From the NCBI RefSeq assembly GCF_900116005.1, contig NZ_FOYI01000001.1, positions 434,001 through 498,000 of the forward strand: DNA of 64,000 nucleotides, given 5' to 3'. The position numbers and the translations under genes are program-made. Shown piece by piece: positions 56,629 through 64,000 of the stretch (the stretch's first letter is position 1; each line of letters opens with the position of its first letter). Below the pieces are notes generated by a model, which did not search any database, was not told the DNA's origin, and worked only from the letters and a program-made list of their open reading frames with translations. Source of the stretch: Poseidonocella sedimentorum (GTDB lineage: Bacteria; Pseudomonadota; Alphaproteobacteria; Rhodobacterales; Rhodobacteraceae).

Positions 56629-58232
56629 CGCACGAAGGCCCTCTTTTCATCCGGGTCGACGGTCCTGCTCCCATGACCGGGGTATCCGAGCGCGCAGGTC
56701 ATCTCATCGCCGCGATGGCCGAACGGCATGTCCCTCTGACACCAAGGCTCGCGGAGACCCTGGCAGGTTTGGAGCAGGCGGGCCGACCGGCGGATCATCC
56801 TTTTTGGGGGCGTGGATTCAACCTTGCAGGCGCAGCCATCGGTTTGACTCGGGTTCTGGGAGCATCGGAATTCTGGCGCGGTGCGAGCGAGGTTTTTTGT
56901 TCGAATGTGGCGGAACCGATCCTGCGACAGGCGGCGATCCGAACTGGTGCCGTAGTGCTTTCGGGCCGAGCGCCCTTGCCGGGCGGAAAACGGGCGCCAG
57001 ATCAACACTGGGTCAGCTCTTTCGAGTCCGAAGTGGATCGGTTTCTCGAGACCGAAGCGCCTATGGGCCGCGGCTTCTGGGCCGAATCCGGCGTCGCTTT
57101 ATATGGCGCCGCGATGAAGGCTGCGACAGACCGAGCGATACCGAGAGGGCAGGGCCGGCACCGCCCACATCCGGTGCCCGAGCCCGAACCGCTGCTTTGT
57201 CACCTGCTCTACGTGGCCGAACCCGTCCTGCCGGATGACGCCGCGCTGAAGCAACGGTTGCAAAGATCCCGGAGCAATGCACGTCGAAAGCGCTCGGGTT
57301 TCCGACCGAAGGAAGGCGGCGTCAATGGCATCCGGATCTCGAACCGGGTGGAGGACCTTCCCGACGCGACAATGTCAGAATTTTTTATGCCGCCCGAGGC
57401 AATCGCGCACCGCCTTCTGCACGAGGGAATCCTTGTCCGAAACAGACCGCCGTTCCGGCAACCACGACGGGACTTACTGTCGCTGTGTCTGTGTGACCGG
57501 CGCGCCGCTTCCGAGGCGACAGCGATCGTCAAGGCGGCGTGGTGCGACGCTGCCCTGCGGCTGAGGATCGTCCTGTCGCAGATCGGGCAGGATAAAAGCG
57601 ATCTGCTCTGGTCAGAACAAACCGGGTTGGGTGTCACTTCGGACCACCTCGGCGTCGAAAACGCTGAATTCCCGTCGGGGATTGATGCTCTGGCTATGAA
57701 AGAACATGTCCGCGTGAGTATGTTGTCCCGCTCAGGGTTGCTCCCTCATTTCGCAGATACCCTCGCATCCGCCGCCTCACCGGAGCCTACGGACGGGCCG
57801 GAGGATGCAGCGCTTTTGGCGCGCGTTGCGCTTGCACGCCTGATGGCGCTGAACCCTCTCGCGACTGGTGCCAGATCCGCTTCCGAACTGCCGGACTATG
57901 CGCGGAAGCTCTGCTTTGTCACCCTGACGGAGGGCACGGACGCAGCGACAATCGCCGATGAGGACTGGCCGGCATTGCGCACTGCGCTTACGGCCGGGCT
58001 GGCCGGCGTGCTTGAAGACAGAGTGATACCAGTGGCGCTCATCGTCCCGAGGGTCATTTCTGATGCGGCCCATTTCGTGGCGGTTGGTGAGCTTGCGCCA
58101 GGCGGGAGACTGGAGATGACATCAGCGGACCCCGATGCGACGGGCCGACAATGGGTCGACGAGATCCTTGGCGCGCTCTCTGACTGTTTCATCCGTTGTA
58201 CGATTGAGGCGATTGATGGCCGACGAGACTGA
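56625..58232 (+). CDS. unrecognised 535-residue protein following the RavA-like ATPase
   Basis: Soluble, helical-looking protein without signal peptide or membrane helix. Features: 'RRKRSGFRPKEGGVNGIRIS' and a central 'FFMPPEAIAHRLLHEGILVR'. No MIDAS motif (DxSxS) is present, so it is not a ViaA-type vWA partner. ATGA overlap with the ATPase and a 17-base overlap with the next gene point to a fixed stoichiometric complex. Candidate MoxR-associated (bpX-like) component, by position only. Confidence 0.75.
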   Translation: MTHEGPLFIRVDGPAPMTGVSERAGHLIAAMAERHVPLTPRLAETLAGLEQAGRPADHPFWGRGFNLAGAAIGLTRVLGASEFWRGASEVFCSNVAEPILRQAAIRTGAVVLSGRAPLPGGKRAPDQHWVSSFESEVDRFLETEAPMGRGFWAESGVALYGAAMKAATDRAIPRGQGRHRPHPVPEPEPLLCHLLYVAEPVLPDDAALKQRLQRSRSNARRKRSGFRPKEGGVNGIRISNRVEDLPDATMSEFFMPPEAIAHRLLHEGILVRNRPPFRQPRRDLLSLCLCDRRAASEATAIVKAAWCDAALRLRIVLSQIGQDKSDLLWSEQTGLGVTSDHLGVENAEFPSGIDALAMKEHVRVSMLSRSGLLPHFADTLASAASPEPTDGPEDAALLARVALARLMALNPLATGARSASELPDYARKLCFVTLTEGTDAATIADEDWPALRTALTAGLAGVLEDRVIPVALIVPRVISDAAHFVAVGELAPGGRLEMTSADPDATGRQWVDEILGALSDCFIRCTIEAIDGRRD

Positions 58233-60306
58233 AGGCGCCCTGCGGCAAGGGTTCGTGCTGCCAAATCTGCAACGCGAAGAAACACCCTCGTTCTTCGCGG
58301 GGCTCGCGCCACACCTGCTCCAGGCGACCGCTGCAGAACTCAGTTTCGCGATTCAAGCCGACGGGAGCATGGTACCTTTCCTGCCGCACTGGAACGCGCC
58401 GCCGCATCAGAGCCAGGAGCTTGTAACAACTCTCCGCAGCATTTTGGCTGAGATTTATCAAAATCGCTGCGATCGTCATGTCGACCCGTCGCGCCTTGCC
58501 CCAAGGTCGTTGGAAATGGCTGGCCATGCGGATGCGATCGGCGCCGCAGTTCATAGCCTGTTCGCTGCGCTGAGGCGGGGCGACGCGATCCCGAGCGGGT
58601 CCATGGATGCGCTTTGTGTTCTCCGTGGCCCTCTTTCCGAGACAGTTGAAGCAGCTGTGGCAGTGGTCCGGCGCAGCCGTTATCCGGCCCTCTCGGTCCT
58701 GCGCGATGAGGAGCAAGACGATGTCATCGTCATACGGTTCTCTGACGCGGAGGAGAGCGGGGCGACGCTCGAGGGATTGCGCGCGGGCTTCGAAGGCGAA
58801 CTCCCGTTGTTTGATAGGATCGCCACTGCGTCTGGGTCGGTCTGGTGCCCCCGGGGCCTTGGTTTGCCGCCCGATCAGCGGGGGGATGTCTCTGGAATTC
58901 TCGATGGGCTTGCCAAAGCCGGAGTAGTCGACTCCGACAGCGATCTGCTCATCATGCCGCCCGAGCCCGAACGCCTTCTCTATCTGAGCCTGCCGCTGGA
59001 AATGTCTTCGGCCGACCTCGACGATATCAGTGATCACGGGGTGGAACGGGCCGCGATCACAGTTCACAGACTGGAAGCACGGCCATCCAAGCCGGCACTC
59101 GCCGCGCTTCAGGAGAAAATCGCAGCGGCCCGCTTCCCACTGGGCTATCGCGTCGCCCTACACCGAACATTGGAGGTATCGCCCGACGAGCAGGCGATCG
59201 AGCGTCTTCGTGAAGAGATCGACGAACGGGCGGCTGCGATCGAGCTGTTGCAGGCACTGACCGCTCCTCAACTCGGACTGCTCCGTTTCAGCGATGCGCA
59301 GCTACCAGCGCTGGTCGATGGCCTTCGTAAGATGCCGCCCAAAATGTTGCGAGACGCGGGTCTGACTTTCGCGACCTGTCACTCGGCCGGTAAATCCGAG
59401 CCGAGCTATTTTGTGCTCTACGACCCGGCCAAAGCCGCGGTTGAGGGGGTCTTGCCCGAACACTACTGGCGTGCGCGGACCGAGGATCATCCCATGCGAT
59501 ACTGGCTCGATCCACATGCGGCAGAAGCGATGACCAAGGACAGCAAGGCGCCTTTTGTCTTCACGCCGGTGCGACACCGGATCCTGCCTGCCATAGACAG
59601 CTATGGTGGACGTCTGGGAGAGAACCTGCGCCTGATACTCGGAAACCTGTTTTCAGAGGCGGATGCCGTACTTGCCGCCCCCGACGCGCGGCCCGCATTC
59701 GTGTTTTCTCCATCGCCTGACTCGGGTGCCGAAATGGAGGTTGAGGTATTTGATCTGTCACGTTTCGAGCCGCTGGAGTTGGCAATCAAATGGCTCAACG
59801 ATCACCTCATGGTGCGCTCTCCGCGCATCCCTGAGGCGGATGATCTCAAACGACTGGCCGAAGACCTCTATCAGGGGGAACTCGTCGAGACGATCCGGTC
59901 GGAGCTCGATGCCGACCTCGCCGCGCTGGAAGCAGTATGGTCCGATGGCAGCACTCGGGTCCTTGAGCGTGCAAACGCGGTTTTGGAACACATGACCGGG
60001 CAGTTGTCGCGCACCGCCGAGCGACTCGGGCTTGGCTTTTCATATCTAGAACGAGTGCGGGAAAAAGTAGAGGACATGGACCGGGTGCTTGATGCCACCC
60101 GGTCACAACTCGACAGGTTGCAAGTTCTCGAAGCCGAGTTCGCGGAACTGCCGGAGCAGCTTTCGGCCGAGCGGATGGCGATGGTTGAGAGCCTGCTGAC
60201 CGAATTTCGCGTAGGCGAACGCACATTGGAGCAGGCGAAAGAGCGTGTCCGTGTTGAGAAAGATCGTATCGCGGTTCTGCTAAGCAGATTGGGTATTGAT
60301 CCGTGA
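58216..60306 (+). CDS. unrecognised 696-residue protein with C-terminal coiled coil
   Basis: A large soluble acidic protein. The N-terminal two thirds are mixed alpha/beta with repeated segments of similar flavour ('YPALSVLRDEEQDDVIVIRF', 'FPLGYRVALHRTLEVSPDE'). Residues about 575-690 are a long coiled coil ('DRLQVLEAEFAELPEQLSAE', 'ERTLEQAKERVRVEKDRI'). The ATG at 58216 overlaps the previous gene by 17 bases. No known family seen. Coiled coil suggests assembly with the small membrane protein encoded next. Confidence 0.75.
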   Translation: MADETEGALRQGFVLPNLQREETPSFFAGLAPHLLQATAAELSFAIQADGSMVPFLPHWNAPPHQSQELVTTLRSILAEIYQNRCDRHVDPSRLAPRSLEMAGHADAIGAAVHSLFAALRRGDAIPSGSMDALCVLRGPLSETVEAAVAVVRRSRYPALSVLRDEEQDDVIVIRFSDAEESGATLEGLRAGFEGELPLFDRIATASGSVWCPRGLGLPPDQRGDVSGILDGLAKAGVVDSDSDLLIMPPEPERLLYLSLPLEMSSADLDDISDHGVERAAITVHRLEARPSKPALAALQEKIAAARFPLGYRVALHRTLEVSPDEQAIERLREEIDERAAAIELLQALTAPQLGLLRFSDAQLPALVDGLRKMPPKMLRDAGLTFATCHSAGKSEPSYFVLYDPAKAAVEGVLPEHYWRARTEDHPMRYWLDPHAAEAMTKDSKAPFVFTPVRHRILPAIDSYGGRLGENLRLILGNLFSEADAVLAAPDARPAFVFSPSPDSGAEMEVEVFDLSRFEPLELAIKWLNDHLMVRSPRIPEADDLKRLAEDLYQGELVETIRSELDADLAALEAVWSDGSTRVLERANAVLEHMTGQLSRTAERLGLGFSYLERVREKVEDMDRVLDATRSQLDRLQVLEAEFAELPEQLSAERMAMVESLLTEFRVGERTLEQAKERVRVEKDRIAVLLSRLGIDP

Positions 60307-60809
60307 GGAAACGATCCCGTCCTCCCCACTCCGAGCAAGAGGAAGCTTTCGACGACGCGATCGACGCACTCGATCAGATCGCGCAGAGGGCGCTACCCAA
60401 CTCCAGTGATTTCACGCAGCAGATCAGCGCCCTATATCATGCGATGGCCGCGTGCCACGCAGCAATCTCGGAGCGTTTGGCATACGCCGATATCGTCCAG
60501 GCTTTGCGGTCGCTGCGCATCGAGACCATGAACCGCTTCGCAGTGGCCGAAACACGCTTGCGGCGGCGAAAGCGTCGTCTGTCGTTTTTGCTGTTCTGGC
60601 GGCGTTACGGGACGGCGATCGTTTCGACGCTCCTGAGCGCTGCGGTGACTTGGTCCGTATGGTTCTGGTGGGACGCCGTCTCGGCGTGGATGGAGTATGC
60701 GGTGTCCAGGCTTCTGGACATGGTGCCGTCGCCGAATGAGGAGAGCAAGGTTGGCCCTGCTTCTCAGCCTCCCGTCGGGACTGTAACGCCTCGGGGTACG
60801 CAACCATGA
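60303..60809 (+). CDS. small membrane-anchored helical protein
   Basis: A 168-residue protein starting at GTG 60303, overlapping the previous stop (GTGA). The first 95 residues are helical; a strongly basic stretch ('RLRRRKRRLSFLLFWRR') precedes one membrane segment (about 103-125, 'TAIVSTLLSAAVTWSVWFWW'). The tail is Pro-rich. Not recognised. Probably anchors the complex to the inner membrane. Confidence 0.7.
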   Translation: MRKRSRPPHSEQEEAFDDAIDALDQIAQRALPNSSDFTQQISALYHAMAACHAAISERLAYADIVQALRSLRIETMNRFAVAETRLRRRKRRLSFLLFWRRYGTAIVSTLLSAAVTWSVWFWWDAVSAWMEYAVSRLLDMVPSPNEESKVGPASQPPVGTVTPRGTQP

Positions 60810-61981
60810 CGGGGCAGGCCGACAGCGAACTGGCCGGTGCGGACAGCGGGAAGTCTCCGGGCAGAGGGCCACTGGCAGAGGGCGAAGCATCAGGTGCGAC
60901 GCAGGGAACCTCCATGGGTCGGTCGTCTTTGCTTCGCGGAGGTTTGATCTCCTCCGGCCGTACGAGGCGCTTTGCGCTGCGTCTGCTTGGTGGTGCCACC
61001 ATACTTGGCCTTTTCGCGCTCATAGGCGCTGGCGTCGTCCTCGAATGGTTTCCAAAGACCGGGCCAACGTTGTTATTTTATATTTTCCACGATCAGGTCT
61101 GGTTGCCCGTCAGGGGCACGGTCTGGACAGCGGACTTCCCGGGCGTTTTGATCTGGGTGGTGCCGGTGGTTGGACTCCTGCTTGCGATATCGGTCGAGTT
61201 CTTCGGCCTCTGGGGGATTCTCAGGCGGACACAAGTAAAGGTCCTTCGTTTCCTCTTGCGGGGGCGTGGTGCCGGCTTCGTCCTATCCTGGCACCGTGCG
61301 ATCATGCCATTCGGCCTGCGGGCCGAACAGGCGGAGACAATTCTGCGAGAGGACCGTGACGCACTCACCTCCGAATTGCTGGAACTCGACGAGGAAATAG
61401 CTTCTGGCGGTCTATCGGAGCTTGTGGACAGGCAGCGCCAGATCATCCGGTTCGGTGGCTTGGACCAAAAAGATTTGGGGTCGCTATTGGAAACCCTGGC
61501 GCTCGTCGGCTTTCTGACTCAAGCCGATGAGGCCACCCCTGCAAGCTTCGTGCGCATGCTGCGACAGATCGAAGACGACCCTGGTTGGCGTGATCTGATC
61601 GAGGCGCTGATCAACGGCGTGGAGGCACGTAAGGTAGTCGATTGGTCAACCAGTCGGCTTTCGGAAGTGTCGCCCCTTCGCCTCGCCGGACAGACTCTTG
61701 CGGTTGCTGTGGAAGCGTCCAGAAACCCGCAACCGGCGCTGCTGGTCTGGTTTGATGCCTGGGCACGGCAACGAATGGCGCCTCTTGGCGGCGGGTCGTC
61801 CCTCTTTGTGGCCGAGGATCTCATCACCTTCGAAGCCTGGGCGGATATTGCCGAGACAGCGATCTCAGGTCCGCAAGTGAGTGCCATGATGAAAAACGCT
61901 TTTCATGGCTTAAACGCAACCCGCTCACGGGGAGAGATTTTCGCGCGACGGGGTCCTCAGGCGGAGAAGGGGGCGCTATGA
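60806..61981 (+). CDS. unrecognised two-helix membrane protein
   Basis: A 391-residue protein. The first 50 residues are disordered; two membrane helices follow at about 53-75 and 110-135 ('VLIWVVPVVGLLLAISVEFF'). The cytoplasmic C-terminal 240 residues are helical, with an acidic stretch 'LREDRDALTSELLELDEEIA'. ATG overlaps the previous stop (ATGA), and its own stop overlaps the propeller gene. The first helix is followed by a short loop, so both ends are likely cytosolic. Family unknown. Confidence 0.75.
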   Translation: MTGQADSELAGADSGKSPGRGPLAEGEASGATQGTSMGRSSLLRGGLISSGRTRRFALRLLGGATILGLFALIGAGVVLEWFPKTGPTLLFYIFHDQVWLPVRGTVWTADFPGVLIWVVPVVGLLLAISVEFFGLWGILRRTQVKVLRFLLRGRGAGFVLSWHRAIMPFGLRAEQAETILREDRDALTSELLELDEEIASGGLSELVDRQRQIIRFGGLDQKDLGSLLETLALVGFLTQADEATPASFVRMLRQIEDDPGWRDLIEALINGVEARKVVDWSTSRLSEVSPLRLAGQTLAVAVEASRNPQPALLVWFDAWARQRMAPLGGGSSLFVAEDLITFEAWADIAETAISGPQVSAMMKNAFHGLNATRSRGEIFARRGPQAEKGAL

Positions 61982-64000
61982 GGCTGGCAACCGGCTGGGC
62001 CGACATCCGCGCGCAAGCGGGACGGATGCGCCGAAAAGGCGAGTGGAAGAGGTTGGGCCGGGTGCGGCCAGCCGGGCGGTTTGATCCCGGGCTTGTGGTG
62101 GTGGGTGCCACCGCGGCGATGATCTTCGGAGTGTTGGGATGGATCTTCGCGATGGCCGAAAACGCCAATGGTGTCTTTGATCCACAACCTCTCGTGGAAG
62201 TGGATGATCCCCGGATCCTGGCGGACTATCGAACCGGGAACACACCTTTTGTCGACGGTGTCCAGCATGGAGAACTTGCGGTACTCGGCCGTTCCGATGG
62301 CCAAATAGCCTATTACGATAGCACCCGCGAGTTGTTCGCGGACGACACGATCCCGCGCGATGCGAATCTGTCTTCGGAGTTGTCGTTTCTTTCGAGTGCC
62401 TGCGAGGGCGAGTTGACAGGTGTCTGCACTTCTGACGTCCCGCTGTTCGCGGTTACGCAAGCAGGTGGCTTGGCCAGGCGGAGCGCTGGAAACTGGGATG
62501 TACTTCTGGGCGATTCTTCCTGGGAAGGACCCGACGGCGTCCCGATCGAGCAAGAGGAGGTGGCTCTCTGGAGTGCCTCCGAAACTGGTCGTTGGATTTT
62601 GGCATCGGCAGGAGCGAAAGGGCTCGGACTGTTCGATCAACGGTCCGGATCGTGGCGCGCCGTATCGCAGTCCGGCACGGTACAACGCCCGGACCATCTC
62701 GTCTGGAGCAATGGGTACTTCTGGATCGCCGGCTCTCACGGTCTTGAGGCGATCGCACCAAGCCGACCGATGGATCGCCGTCCGGTCGAAGCGGTCACCG
62801 GCGCGGTTCTGGATATAGCCACGTCACCGGACGGCAAAGTCTGGATTCTTCAGTCTCTCACCTGTCCGGGCGGGCAGTGCCTGTCTATTCTGAGCGGGCT
62901 GACGCCGACTTCGTTCTCCCACATCGTCGGAGAAACAGTTGTCCCGGCTTCGTTGTCGCAGCAGGGCATTGAGCATGCGGTTCTCCAGGAGCGGCAGATC
63001 GTTACGCTCGGCGCGGCCGGTGTGCATGCCTACGACCCGAAGAACCGAAATTGGACGATCCTCGAGTCTGCGCCGGTCAGCGCCTATCATGTCGAGGCCG
63101 GGGGCCGTATCATCCGGTTCGCAACCGGTCCTGGCTATGCCGAAGTGGTTTCGGCAGAAATCACCAGACGACTGCTTCTTCCAAAACCGATAATTCAGCT
63201 TTTGCCTCTGCCCGATGGTCCGGTGATTGCGCTAGCCCGCGGTGGCGCAGTCTATGATGTCAGTGGCAATGATCCTCGAACAATCGCGTTCGCCGACCCC
63301 GCGCTGCCCAAGGATACTGAGTTTGTGACGGGCGCGTTCTGGAAGGGCGAGGTTATCTTGCTTGGGGCGGAGGGAGCGCTGATCCATGATCCGTTTGCGC
63401 GGCGCTACGCATTCGATCCCGGAGCGCCACCGACCGGATCCTTCGAGCGCGACGCGAGTCTGTTTGCCAGTGAAGCTGCGCTTTGGCTGGTCATGCCGGG
63501 CTCTGGACGGGTGTTCGTCGCAAGTACGAGCGGCGACTGGCCAGATCGGAAACTGGTCTTCAAACACCGAGCAACCGTCCCAAACGGAATATTGAACCCT
63601 CATGTCACCGGGTCCACCTTGAACTTTGTCGACGCGGGCGGTCGGCCTCTTGCGCTGCAAGCAGACGGGACGGCGCCCGCTCATCCAGTGTTCGGAGCCG
63701 AGATCGGATCTGATTTCCGCCCCACGGCGGCCACGGTCGCCGGAACCGCGCTCGTGTTTTCCGACGGCCATGACCTTGCGCATTACGATCCCCAAACGCG
63801 CGGATGGACAGGGCCGATGCCCGGACCTTATGGCGGTGTCGTCGACCTTGCTGTTCTTGGACCGGAACTCTACGCGCTGACAGGGCAGGCGGCGGTCCAC
63901 GCACTTGGCGAGACGCAATGGCGCGCGGTGGTCGGGGGGCCGGCGGGGGCAGTTCTGGGCCTTGAGGAATTGAGCGATGCTCGGGCATCGGGCGATCAGG
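61978..64000 (+). CDS. membrane-anchored beta-propeller-like protein, 3' end cut by the window
   Basis: The frame is open from ATG 61978 to the end (674 codons visible). A basic N-terminus and one membrane helix (about residues 37-60, 'VVVGATAAMIFGVLGWIFAM') precede a long beta-rich part. Repeated units of the type 'GxVLDIATSPDGKVWIL', 'GAAGVHAYDPKNRNWTIL', 'AEGALIHDPFARRYAF' and 'DGHDLAHYDPQTRGWTG' are spaced as propeller blades. The 'YDPxxRxW' element occurs several times. Overlaps the previous gene (ATGA). With two MoxR ATPases and vWA proteins this fits the MoxR-vWA-beta-propeller type of system. Confidence 0.75.
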   Translation, partial: MRLATGWADIRAQAGRMRRKGEWKRLGRVRPAGRFDPGLVVVGATAAMIFGVLGWIFAMAENANGVFDPQPLVEVDDPRILADYRTGNTPFVDGVQHGELAVLGRSDGQIAYYDSTRELFADDTIPRDANLSSELSFLSSACEGELTGVCTSDVPLFAVTQAGGLARRSAGNWDVLLGDSSWEGPDGVPIEQEEVALWSASETGRWILASAGAKGLGLFDQRSGSWRAVSQSGTVQRPDHLVWSNGYFWIAGSHGLEAIAPSRPMDRRPVEAVTGAVLDIATSPDGKVWILQSLTCPGGQCLSILSGLTPTSFSHIVGETVVPASLSQQGIEHAVLQERQIVTLGAAGVHAYDPKNRNWTILESAPVSAYHVEAGGRIIRFATGPGYAEVVSAEITRRLLLPKPIIQLLPLPDGPVIALARGGAVYDVSGNDPRTIAFADPALPKDTEFVTGAFWKGEVILLGAEGALIHDPFARRYAFDPGAPPTGSFERDASLFASEAALWLVMPGSGRVFVASTSGDWPDRKLVFKHRATVPNGILNPHVTGSTLNFVDAGGRPLALQADGTAPAHPVFGAEIGSDFRPTAATVAGTALVFSDGHDLAHYDPQTRGWTGPMPGPYGGVVDLAVLGPELYALTGQAAVHALGETQWRAVVGGPAGAVLGLEELSDARASGDQ

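Noticed and set aside
55594-58232. RavA-ViaA pair
   Set aside because: The gene after the RavA-like ATPase lacks the DxSxS metal site and shows no vWA pattern.

Overview
The window comes from a high-GC alphaproteobacterium, most likely a marine-type Rhodobacteraceae/Paracoccaceae (Roseobacter-like) species. The grounds are very high G/C at third codon positions, a caa3-type oxidase with fused subunits I and III, the choXWV + betICBA choline/choline-sulfate locus, a VPLPA-type C-terminal sorting signal, a very large RTX protein, and GGAAC-N16/17-CGTT promoters of the alphaproteobacterial EcfG stress sigma factor. I see no rRNA, tRNA, CRISPR array or insertion sequence.

Layout. 1-4905 (+): caa3-type cytochrome c oxidase operon (cytochrome c, coxB, fused coxA/coxC, small membrane protein, ctaG-like), closed by a bidirectional terminator. 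4959-5813 (-): stress-type short-chain dehydrogenase behind an EcfG-type promoter. 5814-6328: structured intergenic region with an orphan minus-strand terminator. 6329-7042 (+): metallo-beta-lactamase-fold hydrolase. 7045-9554 (-): coupled SIR2 protein and membrane-anchored macro-domain protein, a candidate NAD+-linked defence module. 9669-18527: choline uptake (choVW, choX, split by an antiparallel glutathione transferase gene), a BetI operator, and betI-betC-betB-betA, which turn choline sulfate and choline into glycine betaine. 18553-21061 (-): bufferin operon (bufA-bufB-bufC-doxX), a copper-binding RiPP system. 21322-23268 (-): thrS. 23456-31884: hydrolase, then a stress block (small ESFPASDPP protein, DUF421 protein, Crp-like regulator, large catalase, Ku and a frameshifted LigD) with EcfG-type promoters. 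31922-33187 (-): SulP transporter without STAS domain. 33457-40897 (-): VPLPA-CTERM protein downstream of a 2252-residue RTX protein. 41137-45725 (-): His-Xaa-Ser (hxs) locus with two radical SAM enzymes, the repeat protein, a small membrane protein and a MauG-like diheme protein. 45850-46296 (-): DUF4236 protein. 46458-64000 (+): a tightly overlapping operon of at least twelve genes with two MoxR-type AAA+ ATPases, a DUF58 protein, two vWA membrane proteins, several unrecognised proteins and a membrane-anchored beta-propeller-like protein that runs off the window.

Working together: the bet/cho block supplies osmoprotectant; the stress block protects proteins and DNA under a likely common sigma factor; the last 23 kb is accessory, with two systems of poorly known function (hxs and the MoxR/vWA operon). 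The MoxR/vWA/propeller operon, the SIR2-macro pair and the hxs locus are the best candidates for little-described biology. Start codons were chosen by eye from ribosome-binding sites and overlaps; family assignments are from recognised motifs, not from database searches.
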